64,000 nucleotides of DNA from Acidimicrobiia bacterium (GCA_003231645.1 QIIW01000134.1:28313-92312), one strand, 5' to 3'. Positions 34,984 through 47,535 are shown, counted from the first letter of the stretch. Numbers and translations: made by a program. The notes: generated from the sequence alone by a model not told the origin.

Positions 34984-35155
34984 GGCCCCGAGTGTACGCG
35001 GGTCGGCCCGTGGCACCTGCCCGACCTGTTCGCCCCGTCGCCGTGACCTCGCCCACACTCGGAGTTGTCATACGCGTCGCCTTCGTGGCCATCATCGTTT
35101 CTTGGGAGAATCACCGGTGACGGGCGCTCGTCGCCGGCCTCAGAGAAAGGCACAG

Positions 35156-36400
35156 ATGATGGGCGATGGTTCGGTTGTGGTGGTAGGAGGAGGCGGTGGG
35201 GTCGGGTCGGTCGCCGTGAAGGCGTTGGCCCAGACCGAGGATGCCGGTCGGGTGGTGGTCGCCGATTTCAATCTCGACGCGGCGCGCGAGGTGGTGGCAG
35301 GACTGTCGGACCAGCGGTTCGAGGCGGCCCGCGTCGACGTGTCCGACGCCGACGCGCTGCGTTCGTTGATCGCCGACGCCGATGTGGTGCTCAACTGTGT
35401 CGGTCCTTTCTACCGATTCGGCCCCCCCACCCTCGAAGCGGCCATCGCCGTCGGTGTCGACTACGTCGACATCTGCGACGATCTCGATGCCACCCGTCGG
35501 ATGCTCGATCTCGACCCCGCGGCGCGCCGGGCCGAGGTCACCGCCCTGGTCGGCATGGGCAACTCCCCGGGGTTGGCCAACCTGTTCGTGAAACTCTGCG
35601 CCGAGTGGTTCCTCGATGAGATCCACACGGCCGAGATCATGCACATCCACGGCGGTGAACCCGACGAGGGTGCCGGTGTCCTCAAGCATCGAATCCACGC
35701 CATGACCAGTGACGTGCCCGTCTTCGTCGACGGCGAAATGTCGAGCGTCCGCATGCTCGAGGAATCCGGGGCGGCGTTCATCAAGGTCGAGGACTTTCCC
35801 AATGCCGGGTCGTCACCGGTGTTTCCGTATCCGCACCCGGAGACCATCACCCTGCCGACGGCGTTTCCCTCGCTGCGCAGAGCCACCAATCTCGGGGTCG
35901 TCTTCCCGTTGCCCTACTTCGAGATGACCCAGGACCTGGTGAGGGCGGGCATGGCGTCGGAGGAGCCTCTGGACGTCGGCGGGGCGGAGGTGGCACCGAT
36001 CGACGTGATGGTCGCCCTCCTGCGGGCCCGACGACCCGAGCTGCTCGCCGCCGCCGGGGTCACCGGGCCGGCCGGGTGCCTCAAGGTGGTGGCGTCGGGC
36101 GACAAGGACGGGCAGTCCCACCGTTACGAGATCGCACTGTCGTCAGGCTCGGCCGGCGCCGGCGAAGGCACCGGCATCCCGGCTGCGCTCGGCACCATTC
36201 TCATGCTCCGGGGGGAGCTCGACGGCGGCCCCGGGGTGCATCCCCCCGAGTCGATTGTTCCGGTGGCCCCCCTGCTCGAACTGGCCGGCACGGTGGCGTC
36301 GGGTGTCGGCATGGGGGATGAAGGCCTGCCGCTCACGCTGAAGCACTTCACGCCGTCCGGTGACTGCGAGGAGATTCCGTTCTCGCTCGGAGGCCGATGA
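35156..36400 (+). CDS. saccharopine dehydrogenase-like NAD(P)-binding protein
   Basis: VVVVGGGGGVGSVAVKALAQTEDAGRVVVADFN; VVLNCVGPFYRFGPPTLEAAIAVGVDYVDICDD. Confidence 0.85.
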   Translation: MMGDGSVVVVGGGGGVGSVAVKALAQTEDAGRVVVADFNLDAAREVVAGLSDQRFEAARVDVSDADALRSLIADADVVLNCVGPFYRFGPPTLEAAIAVGVDYVDICDDLDATRRMLDLDPAARRAEVTALVGMGNSPGLANLFVKLCAEWFLDEIHTAEIMHIHGGEPDEGAGVLKHRIHAMTSDVPVFVDGEMSSVRMLEESGAAFIKVEDFPNAGSSPVFPYPHPETITLPTAFPSLRRATNLGVVFPLPYFEMTQDLVRAGMASEEPLDVGGAEVAPIDVMVALLRARRPELLAAAGVTGPAGCLKVVASGDKDGQSHRYEIALSSGSAGAGEGTGIPAALGTILMLRGELDGGPGVHPPESIVPVAPLLELAGTVASGVGMGDEGLPLTLKHFTPSGDCEEIPFSLGGR

Positions 36401-37986
36401 TGGGCGACCGGTCGTCATCGCCCGACGACGTGGTCTTCACGATCGATCTCGGCACGGGGGGACCGAAGGTGGCTCTGGTGTCGCTGGCCGGAGACGTCAT
36501 CGAACACGAGCATCGCCGAGTCGACATGCAGTTCGTTCCGGGCGGGGGTGCACTCGAGGATCCCGGCCAGTGGTGGTCGGCGATCGTCGAGTCGGCGGGG
36601 GCGATCGCCGACCGGTCGACGGTCGACCCGGTCCGGATCGTGGCGGCCGCCTGCACCGGACAGTGGGGGTCGACCGTTCCCGTCGACCGTGGAGGCCAGG
36701 CGTGCGGACCCTGCATGCTGTGGCTCGATCAGCGCGGCGGGGCCCTCGCCGCGAAGCAACTCGGCGGGCGCCTGGTGGTCGAGGGCTACCGGCCCCGAGC
36801 CGCCATCGAGTGGATTCGTCGTTCCGGTGGGGCGCCCAGCCCCGAAGGCAACGATCCGCTGGGCCACCGGCTCTGGATCCGTCGGGAGGAGCCCGACGTC
36901 TACGCCGACACCGCCGTGTTCCTCGAACCGGTCGACTACCTCAACCTGCGGCTCACGGGGGTGCCCGCCGCCACCCAGGCGTCGATGACGCTGTCGTGGC
37001 TCACCGACAATCGACGACTCGACTGCGTCGACTACGACCCGCTGCTCGTGAAGTTCGCCGGCGTCGATCCGGGTCGACTTCCGCGTCTGGCCCTCATCGC
37101 GTCGGTGGTCGGCACCGTTCTTCCCGAAGTGGCCGAGTCACTGGGAATCCCGGCCGGGCTGCCGGTGGTCAGCGGACTGCCGGACCTCCACACGGCGGCC
37201 CTCGGTTCGGGCGCCGTGGCCGATCACCACGCTCATCTCGTCATCGGCACGTCGGCGTGGGTGGGCTGCCATGCGCCCGACAAGCGGACCTCGCTCGCCA
37301 ACCAGATGGCCACGGTTCCCTCGGCACTCCCCGGTCGCTACATCCTCGCCAACAACCACGATTCGGGTGGGGCCAGCATGGAGTGGTTGCGCGACATGGT
37401 GGTGGCCCCCGACGATGGCCTCGGTCGGGGCGAGCCAACACTGGGTGACCTCGACGTGGTGGCGGCCGAGGTTGGCCCCGGAGCCGGCGGAGTGATGTTC
37501 GCGCCCTGGCTCAAGGGCCAACGTTCACCCAACGCCGACACGGCCATCAGGGCGAGCTTTCTCAACATCGGCATCGACACCGGCCGCCCCGAAATGGTCC
37601 GCGCCGTGCTCGAAGGCGTCGCCCATCAGATGAAATGGATCCTCGACCGGTCGGAGAAGGTGCTCCACCACGACCTCACCGACATTCACATCCTCGGCGG
37701 AGGGGCGCAATCCGACCTCTGGTGCCAGATCCATGCCGACATCCTCGGCCGCACGCTGCGCCGGGTCGAGGAACCCCTGCTGGCCAACGTGCGCGGCGCG
37801 GCGATGTTCGCCGGGATGGTCACGGGTCGACTCCGGGTGGGTGAGATGGAAGGGAGGGCACCGATCGACCGAACCTTCGAACCCGACCCTAGGGTGACCG
37901 GGATGTTCGCCGCCCGCCACGACGAGTTTCTGCGGTTGACGAAGTCGCAGAGACGCATGTACCACCGGCTCAACGCGTCCGGCTGA
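36397..37986 (+). CDS. FGGY-family carbohydrate kinase (xylulokinase-like)
   Basis: FTIDLGTGGPKVALVSL; LWLDQRGG; GGGAQSDLWCQIHADILGR. Confidence 0.85.
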   Translation: MMGDRSSSPDDVVFTIDLGTGGPKVALVSLAGDVIEHEHRRVDMQFVPGGGALEDPGQWWSAIVESAGAIADRSTVDPVRIVAAACTGQWGSTVPVDRGGQACGPCMLWLDQRGGALAAKQLGGRLVVEGYRPRAAIEWIRRSGGAPSPEGNDPLGHRLWIRREEPDVYADTAVFLEPVDYLNLRLTGVPAATQASMTLSWLTDNRRLDCVDYDPLLVKFAGVDPGRLPRLALIASVVGTVLPEVAESLGIPAGLPVVSGLPDLHTAALGSGAVADHHAHLVIGTSAWVGCHAPDKRTSLANQMATVPSALPGRYILANNHDSGGASMEWLRDMVVAPDDGLGRGEPTLGDLDVVAAEVGPGAGGVMFAPWLKGQRSPNADTAIRASFLNIGIDTGRPEMVRAVLEGVAHQMKWILDRSEKVLHHDLTDIHILGGGAQSDLWCQIHADILGRTLRRVEEPLLANVRGAAMFAGMVTGRLRVGEMEGRAPIDRTFEPDPRVTGMFAARHDEFLRLTKSQRRMYHRLNASG

Positions 37987-37988
37987 GC

Positions 37989-40900
37989 GTGTTCTCGGAG
38001 CCGACCCGGGCCTGGTTCGACTCGACCTTCGAGGCTCCGACCCCGCCGCAGGCCCTGGGTTGGCCGGCGATCGCCCGTGGCGACCACACGCTGATCCTCG
38101 CTCCCACCGGAACCGGCAAGACCCTGTCGGCGTTCATGTGGGCGCTCGACCGGCTGGCGGCCGAGCCCTTGCCCGAGGCCGAGTCGGCCCGGACCAGGGT
38201 GCTCTACATCTCGCCGTTGCGGGCGCTGGCGATCGACATCGAGAAGAACCTCCGGGCCCCCCTTCGCGGGATCACCCTTGCCGCGCAACGGCTCGGATCG
38301 CAGGTCCACACCCCCACCGTCGGGGTCCGCACCGGCGACACCTCGACCTCCGAGCGGCGCCGGCTGGTGAGGCGTCCCCCCGACATCCTGATCACCACAC
38401 CGGAATCACTGTTCCTGATGCTCACGTCAAAGGCCCGTGAGACCCTGGTCGGGGTCGAGGTGGTGATCATCGACGAGATCCACGCCATGGCCGGTACCAA
38501 ACGTGGCGCCCACCTCATGATGTCGATCGAACGCCTCGAGGAGCTGTGTGAGCAACGGGTGCAGAGGGTCGCGCTCTCGGCCACCCAACGACCACTCGAC
38601 GAGATCTCACGGTTTCTCGGCGGGTCGACGGTCACCGACGACGGCGCCGTCACCGCTCGGCCGGTCACGGTGATCGACGCCGGGGCCACCAAGGAACTCC
38701 GGATCGAGGTCGTCGTCCCGATCGACGACATGGGCGCGCTCGGCGAGATGGTCGAACCGTCGATCGACGCGCCGGCCACCGCGGCGGCCGAACGACGCAG
38801 CATCTGGCCTTCGATCCACCCGCGGCTGCTCGACCTCATCCACGACAACCGCTCCACGTTGATATTCGCCAACTCCCGGCGGCTCTCCGAGCGGCTCACC
38901 GCTCACCTCAACGAACTCGATCTCCAACGCCGTGACGGTTCCGGCGGCGTCGGTGCCGTGTCGCCCGACACCTCGGTCGTGTCGTCGGTGGCCGACGGGA
39001 CGGAGATCGTCAAGGCCCACCACGGATCGCTGTCACGCGAACGCCGCCTCGAGATCGAGGACCGCCTGAAGCGGGGAGAGCTCAGGGGACTGGTGGCCAC
39101 CTCGTCACTCGAACTCGGAATCGACATGGGCGCGGTCGATCTGGTGGTGCAGGTCTCGTCACCGGGTTCGGTGTCGTCGGGGATGCAGCGGATAGGCCGG
39201 GCCGGCCATCGCGTCGGCGAGCCGAGCCGCGGCAAGATCTTCCCGAAGCACCGCGCCGATCTGCTGGCGGCGGCGGTGGTGGTTGATCGCATGAAGCAGG
39301 GGCTCATCGAGGAGACCCGATATCCGCGGGAGCCCCTCGATGTTCTCGCCCAACAGATCGTTGCCATGTGCGCCATGGACGACTGGTCGGTTGACGACCT
39401 CGCCGCCGTGATCCGCCGGTGCGCCAACTTCAGCGGAATCTCCGATGAGGTCCTCGGGAGTGTGCTCGACATGTTGTCAGGGGTCTACCCGTCGGAGGAG
39501 TTCGCCGGTCTCAGACCCCGAATCGTGTGGGATCGCGCCGCTGGGGTCGTGCGGGGCCGCTCGGGATCACAGCGCCTGGCGGTCACCAACGCCGGAACCA
39601 TCCCCGACCGTGGATTGTTCGGGGTTTTCCTACCCGACGGCACCCGCGTGGGCGAACTCGACGAGGAGATGGTCTACGAGAGCAGAGTGGGGGAGACGTT
39701 TCTGCTCGGCGCCAGCACCTGGCGCATCGATGAGATCACCTTCGAGCGGGTGATCGTCACCCCGGCGCCCGGGCAGCCGGGCAAGATGCCCTTCTGGCAC
39801 GGCGACGGGCCCGGCCGGCCACTGGAACTCGGTCGGGCCATCGGTGCCTTCGTCCGTGAGATCCGTGAGGACCCCGACGCCGTGACCAGACTCACCGGGC
39901 GTCACGGCCTCGACGACCTGGCCGCCCGCAACCTGCTCTCCTACCTCGACGACCAGGCCGAAAGTACCGGTGTCGTGCCCGACGACCGCACCATCGTGGT
40001 CGAGAGGTTCCGCGACGAGATCGGTGACTGGCGGGTGTGTGTGCTCACACCGTTCGGCGCCCAGGTCAATGCCCCGTGGGGCATGGCGCTCAGGGCCCGA
40101 CTCGGCGAGCGTTGGGGGACCGATGTCGAAATGGTCTGGAGCGACGACGGCCTGGTGCTGCGGCTCCCCGAATCGGTCGACGACCTGCTGCTCGACGAGC
40201 TGATGTTCGACCCCGACGAGGTGACCGATCTGATCGTGTCGCAGCTTCCCGACACGTCGATGTTCGCGTCGAGGTTCCGCGAGTGTTCGGCTCGCGCCCT
40301 GCTGCTGCCGCGCCGTCGTCCCGGCCGGCGGACGCCGCTGTGGCAACAACGCCAACGTTCGGCCGACCTGTTGTCGGTGGCATCGGCCCATCCCAGTTTT
40401 CCGATGCTGCTCGAGGCGACCCGCGAGTGTGTGAACGACGTGTTCGACGTGCCGGCGCTGCGTGAGCTGATGTCGGACCTGCGGAGTCGCCGGGTGCGCA
40501 TGGTGGCGGTCGACACGCCGAAGGCATCGCCGTTCGCCCAGTCGTTGTTGTTCTCGTGGATCGCCGTCTACATGTACGAGGGCGACGCGCCTCTGGCCGA
40601 ACGGCGGGCGGCCGCGCTCACCCTCGACCGTGAGCTGCTGCGTGACCTGCTGGGCGCCGAGGAGCTGCGCGAACTGCTCGACCCCGGTGTGCTGGGTGAT
40701 CTCGAGCTCGAGCTGCAGCGTCTCGTCGACGGCCGTCGGGCCCGCGATGCCGACGAGGCCCACGATCTGCTGCGTGAACTCGGGCCGCTGTCGGCCGACG
40801 ACCTGGCCGCCCGCTCCGTCGACGGCTCCGATGTGACGGCCTGGTTGCGAATGCTCGTCGAACAACGTCGGGCCTTCCCGGCGTTCATCGGTCGACGTCG

Positions 40901-42473
40901 GGTGTTCGTGGCGTCCGATGACGCCTCACGGGTTCGGGACGCCCTCGGGGTGTCGCTGCCGGTCGGTCTGCCGGCAGTGTTCACCGAGCCGGTCGACGAC
41001 CCTCTCGGCGACCTCTGCCTCCGCTACGCCCGCACTCACGGCCCCTTCCTCGCTCCGGAACTGGCCCCGTGGCTGGGCGCCGACGAAGTCCGGGTGCGGT
41101 CCGTTCTCGACCGGCTTCGACACGAGGGACGACTGGTCCGTGGTGAGTTCCGTCCGGGTGGGGTCGAGCGCGAGTTCTGTCACGACGACACTCTCAGACG
41201 CCTGCGTCGACGTTCTCTCGCCGTCCTTCGCAGCGAGATCGAGCCGGTCGATCCTGAAGCCTTCGGTCGGTTCCTTCCGGCATGGCAGGGGATCGGAGCG
41301 CGGCACCGCGGCATGGACGGCACGGCCGAGGTCATCTCGAGGTTGCAGGGCGCTCCACTCCCGGCATCCGTGCTCGAGTCGGACGTGCTGCCGGCACGGA
41401 TGAGTGACTACCGCCCCTCCGACCTCGACGCGCTCTGCACCACCGGCCGGGTCGTGTGGGTGGGGGCGGCCGGTATCGGGGCCAACGACGGCCGGATCCG
41501 GTTGGTGTTCCGAGATCAGGTGGCTCGACTGGTGCCGCCGGTCGAAGCCCTGGTCGAGGGCGCCGGCCACGACGCGATCCGGGCCCGCCTCGACGCCCGT
41601 GGCGCGTCCTTCTGGCCCGACCTGGTGGCGGCGGTGCAGGAAGCCGGACTGCCATATGAGCAGGAAACGGTTCTCGCCGCCCTCTGGGATCTGGTGTGGG
41701 CGGGCGAGGTCACCAACGACTCGTTCGCTGCGGTGAGAGCGAGACTCCACGGTAACAAGAGCCGTCGACCGCTTCGGCGTTCATCGCGGCGGGTCGCTCA
41801 CCTGAGCGACCTGGGTCCGCCCGACGCGGCCGGCCGCTGGTCACTGGTCTCTGGCCTGCGAACCGACGAGGTCTCGCCCACCGAGGCCGCCCACGCCCGG
41901 GCCCGTCAGCTTCTCGATCGCTACGGAGTTCTCACCAGGGAGGCCGCGCTCGGAGAAGGGCAGGTGGGCGGGTTCGCCGGCGTCTACCCGGTGCTGAAGA
42001 TGCTCGAGGAACGCGGCGAGGTGCGTCGTGGCTACTTCGTGGCCGGTCTCGGCGCGGCCCAGTTCGCCCTGGCCGGGGCAGTCGACCGACTCCGGTCGAT
42101 GAGGGAGACTCCGGCCGGGTCCGAGCCCCTGGTCCTGGCGGCGACGGATCCGGCCCAACCCTACGGAGCGGCCCTGGGGTGGCCCCCGAGTGCCGGCCGC
42201 CCGACCCGGACCGCCGGGGCCCATGTGGTGCTGACGGCGGGGGTGCCGGTCGTGGTGGTGGAGCGGGGCGGCCGCTCGCTGATCACGTTCGCCGGTGCCG
42301 AGAAGAGCGATGACTGGATCGAGCCGGTGAAGGATCTGGTCAGGTCGGGGCGATTGCGCCGCCTCGAGATCGCCAAGGTCGACGGTGTGGCGGTGCGCGA
42401 AACCGGCTGGGCACGGCTCCTGGAGGCAGCAGGATTCAGTTCCGGCTACCGAGGCTTGTCGTTCCGCGGCTGA
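37989..42473 (+). CDS. lhr: Lhr family ATP-dependent helicase (large form)
   Basis: ILAPTGTGKTLSAFMWALDRL; DEIHAMAGTKRGAHL; VATSSLELGIDMGAVDLVVQVSSPGSVSSGMQRIGRAGHRVGEPS; 1494 aa. Confidence 0.93.
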   Translation: MFSEPTRAWFDSTFEAPTPPQALGWPAIARGDHTLILAPTGTGKTLSAFMWALDRLAAEPLPEAESARTRVLYISPLRALAIDIEKNLRAPLRGITLAAQRLGSQVHTPTVGVRTGDTSTSERRRLVRRPPDILITTPESLFLMLTSKARETLVGVEVVIIDEIHAMAGTKRGAHLMMSIERLEELCEQRVQRVALSATQRPLDEISRFLGGSTVTDDGAVTARPVTVIDAGATKELRIEVVVPIDDMGALGEMVEPSIDAPATAAAERRSIWPSIHPRLLDLIHDNRSTLIFANSRRLSERLTAHLNELDLQRRDGSGGVGAVSPDTSVVSSVADGTEIVKAHHGSLSRERRLEIEDRLKRGELRGLVATSSLELGIDMGAVDLVVQVSSPGSVSSGMQRIGRAGHRVGEPSRGKIFPKHRADLLAAAVVVDRMKQGLIEETRYPREPLDVLAQQIVAMCAMDDWSVDDLAAVIRRCANFSGISDEVLGSVLDMLSGVYPSEEFAGLRPRIVWDRAAGVVRGRSGSQRLAVTNAGTIPDRGLFGVFLPDGTRVGELDEEMVYESRVGETFLLGASTWRIDEITFERVIVTPAPGQPGKMPFWHGDGPGRPLELGRAIGAFVREIREDPDAVTRLTGRHGLDDLAARNLLSYLDDQAESTGVVPDDRTIVVERFRDEIGDWRVCVLTPFGAQVNAPWGMALRARLGERWGTDVEMVWSDDGLVLRLPESVDDLLLDELMFDPDEVTDLIVSQLPDTSMFASRFRECSARALLLPRRRPGRRTPLWQQRQRSADLLSVASAHPSFPMLLEATRECVNDVFDVPALRELMSDLRSRRVRMVAVDTPKASPFAQSLLFSWIAVYMYEGDAPLAERRAAALTLDRELLRDLLGAEELRELLDPGVLGDLELELQRLVDGRRARDADEAHDLLRELGPLSADDLAARSVDGSDVTAWLRMLVEQRRAFPAFIGRRRVFVASDDASRVRDALGVSLPVGLPAVFTEPVDDPLGDLCLRYARTHGPFLAPELAPWLGADEVRVRSVLDRLRHEGRLVRGEFRPGGVEREFCHDDTLRRLRRRSLAVLRSEIEPVDPEAFGRFLPAWQGIGARHRGMDGTAEVISRLQGAPLPASVLESDVLPARMSDYRPSDLDALCTTGRVVWVGAAGIGANDGRIRLVFRDQVARLVPPVEALVEGAGHDAIRARLDARGASFWPDLVAAVQEAGLPYEQETVLAALWDLVWAGEVTNDSFAAVRARLHGNKSRRPLRRSSRRVAHLSDLGPPDAAGRWSLVSGLRTDEVSPTEAAHARARQLLDRYGVLTREAALGEGQVGGFAGVYPVLKMLEERGEVRRGYFVAGLGAAQFALAGAVDRLRSMRETPAGSEPLVLAATDPAQPYGAALGWPPSAGRPTRTAGAHVVLTAGVPVVVVERGGRSLITFAGAEKSDDWIEPVKDLVRSGRLRRLEIAKVDGVAVRETGWARLLEAAGFSSGYRGLSFRG

Positions 42474-42522
42474 GGTCCCGTCCGGATGGTCGGATCACAC
42501 GGGCCGTCGGAGGCAGGCATAG

Positions 42523-43980
<1,458 letters not shown>

Positions 43981-43997
43981 CCGAGCCCTCGGTCGCT

Positions 43998-46580
43998 TCA
44001 CTCGGCGGCGATGGCGTCGAGCACGTTCATCCGGGCCGCTCGGCGGGCGGGGAGGATGGCGGCGATCAGCCCGGCGACGGCGGCCACGATCACGTAGATC
44101 GCCAGGCTGAGCCACGGGATCGCCACCGACTTCACCGCAGTGTCGGGGATGGCGATCGAAGCCGCGACCCCGAACACCAGACCCAGGCTGATGCCGAGCA
44201 GGGCACCGAACACCGACACGATCGCCGCTTCCCACCTGACCGCACGGCGAAGTTGTCGGCGGGTGAGACCGACCGCTCTCAACAGTCCGATCTCGCGGGT
44301 TCGCTCGAACACCGACAGGGCGAGGGTCACCGCGATGCCGATGAGGGCTATCAGCAGGGCGAGGCCCAGGAAGATCGTGATCGTGATCAGAAATGAGTCG
44401 AGTCGAGCCTGCTGGCTCTCGCGGAATTTCACCCGGTTCTCGACCTTGATGGTTGGGTACTGCCGGGTGACGCGCTCGATCGAGGCCGCCGACGAAGCAA
44501 GCAGAGCGGCCCTCTGACTCTCGGGCAGGTCCTTGGAGTAGCCCCTGATCGAGGCGGTGGCGAAGATCAGTTCGGAACGGTTGAAGTGCCGGTCCCACAT
44601 GGCGTTGTCGATCACGTAGTTGTCGTAGATGCTCGAGTCGGAGTAGATGGCGGCCACCTTCAGAGCCTCGAACTTGCCGTCGGGGAAACCGACCACCACC
44701 GTGTCGCCGACCCCCACGCCCAGGTCACGAGCCGGGTCCTTGTGGAGCAGGATGCTGCCGAGCGGGTCGGCGTCCTTGATCGACCCCGACAAAACATTGG
44801 GGTCGAGGTGGCGTGTGCCGGCAGCGAAATCAGTAGTGAAAACGCTCTTGGTGGACCCGTTCACAGTGATGGAGTTGCGGGCGAACCGGTAGCCGACAAC
44901 CAAGTCGAGGTCGGGGAGTGCGGCCAACTTGTCGGTCACCTCGGTCGAGAAACCGGCAGTGGGGTCGAAACCACCGGAGGCCGGCTGTATGAAGTAGTCG
45001 GCCTGTACCGAGTTGTCGATCGTGTCGACGAACGTCTGCTTGATCGACTCGCCGACCACACCGGCCATCGACACGAGGGCCAGGCCGATCATGAGGGCAC
45101 CGGCCGTGGATGACGTGCGGCGCGGGCTTCGTGCCGCGTTCTCGCGTGCGAGCTGCCCCGGCACCCCGAACAGTTTCTGGATCGGCCAACCGATGGCTCG
45201 GGCCAACTGTCTGGCGAACACCGGCGACAGGACGGTGGTGCCGATGAACACCAGGATCGCCCCGACCGATATCGAAAGCAGGAGAGGCTTGGTGTCGAAC
45301 CCTCCGAAGAGGCCGAGGCCGAGAAGCACCGCGCCGATCGCCACCATCAGACCCCCGACCCTGACGCGACGGCTGAGGCTGCTGGCGGTCAGTCGGGGTG
45401 AATCACTCAGCGCGGCCATGGGGGAGATCTGACGCGCCCGGCGAGCCGGCGAGATCGAGGAGATCACGGTGACGCCCATGCCGACGACGATGGCGAAGAT
45501 GATGGTGCGGGCCCGGAGCTCGATGGGCCCGTCGGGCAGGGAGAAACCGCCCGCCCTGAGCATGGCCCGCAGCACGCGTGCCAGCCCCAGTCCACCCACG
45601 ATGCCGATCACGGTGCTGAAGACGCCGACGAGAGCGGCCTCAGCGATCACCGAACGGGAGACCTGTCGTCCGGTGGCGCCGATGGCCCGCAGGAGACCGA
45701 GTTCGCGAACCCGCTGACCCAGCACGATCTGGAACACGTTGTTGATGATGAACGCCGAGACGAACACGCTGATGAGGGCGAAGGCGAGCAGCACATTGCC
45801 GAAGATCGAGATGAACTGGTTGAAGTCGCGTTGGGTCTCCTTGATCTTCGTCGCCCGGTTGATCACCTCGTACTTGCTTCCGATCGCATCGGCCACTGCC
45901 TTTTCGACCACCGCCGGATCGGCCCCCGGTTCGACCGCGACCGAAAGTTCGTTGAATCCGCCCTTGCGATCGAGGAACTGCTGGGCAGTGGTCGTGTCGA
46001 ACGCCGCGGCGGTCACCCCGAGAGACTTGTCCTCGTTGGGATCGCCGAAGTGGAAGATGCCGACCAGCTCGAAATCGCGCTGCTGGGTCGGTCCGGAGAT
46101 GCCGTAGGTGTTGCCGACCACCAGGCCATGGTCGGCGGCGGTGGTCGAGTTGATGGCGAACTCGCCGGGGCCGGTCGGTGCGTGGCCCTCGATCAGGAAG
46201 AACTGGGTCGGGAACCACGAGAACCCGAGCGCGGGCGGTCCCTTGGGGATGATGGCGTCACCGTTGCCGTCGATCACGAAGGTGTTGCGCGCCACGACGC
46301 GGCCGTCGACGCGGGCCACGCCCGGCACGGCGGCCACCACGTCGGCGATCGCCTGGGGCACCGGCACCCGGTCGAGTTCGTCGCCGATGTCGAGCGGTGA
46401 GCGGACGGTGAGATCGACGCCGGATTCGATGTCGCCGGCCAGGCCGTCGAACGAGGAACGGATGCTGTCGGTGAGGGCGAACACACCGACGACGAACATC
46501 ACGCCGATCACGACGATGCCGGTGGTGAGGGCGAATCTGATCTTCTTGCGAAGCAGGTTGCGAACGGTGAGTTTGAACAT
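43998..46580 (-). CDS. ABC transporter permease with two FtsX/MacB-like repeats
   Basis: MFKLTVRNLLRKKIRFALTTGIVVIGVMFVVGVFALTDSI; FtsX TM blocks; C-terminal LPARRAARMNVLDAIAAE. Confidence 0.9.
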   Translation of the reverse strand: MFKLTVRNLLRKKIRFALTTGIVVIGVMFVVGVFALTDSIRSSFDGLAGDIESGVDLTVRSPLDIGDELDRVPVPQAIADVVAAVPGVARVDGRVVARNTFVIDGNGDAIIPKGPPALGFSWFPTQFFLIEGHAPTGPGEFAINSTTAADHGLVVGNTYGISGPTQQRDFELVGIFHFGDPNEDKSLGVTAAAFDTTTAQQFLDRKGGFNELSVAVEPGADPAVVEKAVADAIGSKYEVINRATKIKETQRDFNQFISIFGNVLLAFALISVFVSAFIINNVFQIVLGQRVRELGLLRAIGATGRQVSRSVIAEAALVGVFSTVIGIVGGLGLARVLRAMLRAGGFSLPDGPIELRARTIIFAIVVGMGVTVISSISPARRARQISPMAALSDSPRLTASSLSRRVRVGGLMVAIGAVLLGLGLFGGFDTKPLLLSISVGAILVFIGTTVLSPVFARQLARAIGWPIQKLFGVPGQLARENAARSPRRTSSTAGALMIGLALVSMAGVVGESIKQTFVDTIDNSVQADYFIQPASGGFDPTAGFSTEVTDKLAALPDLDLVVGYRFARNSITVNGSTKSVFTTDFAAGTRHLDPNVLSGSIKDADPLGSILLHKDPARDLGVGVGDTVVVGFPDGKFEALKVAAIYSDSSIYDNYVIDNAMWDRHFNRSELIFATASIRGYSKDLPESQRAALLASSAASIERVTRQYPTIKVENRVKFRESQQARLDSFLITITIFLGLALLIALIGIAVTLALSVFERTREIGLLRAVGLTRRQLRRAVRWEAAIVSVFGALLGISLGLVFGVAASIAIPDTAVKSVAIPWLSLAIYVIVAAVAGLIAAILPARRAARMNVLDAIAAE

Positions 46581-46585
46581 GTCGG

Positions 46586-47350
46586 CTATCGGTGGCCGAG
46601 GTGCTTCATCTGGTCGAGCACCTTCTCGGCGGTGGGATCGGAAATCTCGTCGACGATCCGTCCGTCGACGAGGAAAACGGCGCGGTCCGCATGAGCTGCC
46701 GCGACCGGATCGTGGGTGACCATCACGATGGTCTGGCCCATTTCGTCGACCGCCTTGCGCATGAAGTCGAGGATCTCGGCCCCGGTGGTGGAATCGAGGT
46801 TTCCGGTGGGTTCGTCGGCGAAGATGATCTCCGGGTTGGAGGCCAGGGCTCTCGACACCGCGACTCTCTGCTGCTGACCGCCGGAGAGTTCACTCGGACG
46901 GTGGCCGGTGCGGTCACGAAGCCCGACGGTGTCGATGACGTTGTCGAGCCACGCCTGATTGGGATCTCGGCCGGCGAGGTCCATCGGGAGCGTGATGTTC
47001 TCGATCGCGGTGAGCGTGGGCACCAGGTTGAACGCCTGGAAGACGAAACCGATCTTGTCGCGACGCAGGAGGGTGAGATGGCGTTCGGAAAGGCTGGAGA
47101 GATCAACGTCGCCGATGAACACCTGGCCGCCGGTGAGGGTGTCGAGCCCGGCCAGGCAATGCATGAGGGTCGACTTGCCCGACCCCGACGGGCCCATGAT
47201 GGCCGTGTATCGGCCCTTCTCGAAATCGACGGTGACACCGTCGAGCGCTCTGACCTCGGTGTCGCCACGGCCGTAGACCTTGGTGGCGGAGACCGCCCGC
47301 GCCGCCAGTCCGGCGCCGGTCTCGATGCTGGTGGTCGTGGTGGTTGTCAC
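46586..47350 (-). CDS. ABC transporter ATP-binding protein (MacB/LolD type)
   Basis: [62 protein letters not shown]. Confidence 0.95.
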   Translation of the reverse strand: MTTTTTTSIETGAGLAARAVSATKVYGRGDTEVRALDGVTVDFEKGRYTAIMGPSGSGKSTLMHCLAGLDTLTGGQVFIGDVDLSSLSERHLTLLRRDKIGFVFQAFNLVPTLTAIENITLPMDLAGRDPNQAWLDNVIDTVGLRDRTGHRPSELSGGQQQRVAVSRALASNPEIIFADEPTGNLDSTTGAEILDFMRKAVDEMGQTIVMVTHDPVAAAHADRAVFLVDGRIVDEISDPTAEKVLDQMKHLGHR

Positions 47351-47434
47351 CTGGCCGTCTCCGGATCGCCGTGGGAAGTTACCGGGTCACGCTACGGGCT
47401 GAGTCGGTCGCGACGGCGCAACTCAGCTCTGCCG

Positions 47435-47535
47435 TCAGCTTTGACTGATGGCGTCGAGCACATCGAGGCGACCGGACCGGAGGGGGCAGCCACGCCAAGG
47501 GGACGTTGACGGCGACGATCAGCGCCCAGCCCAAG
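47435..47535 (-). pseudogene. possible C-terminal remnant of an FtsX-type permease
   Basis: Minus strand reads GLGWALIVAVNVPLAWLP then, one frame away, RSGRLDVLDAISQS*; shares the exact 15-mer gatggcgtcgagcac with the 3' end of the intact permease near 44011. Confidence 0.35.
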
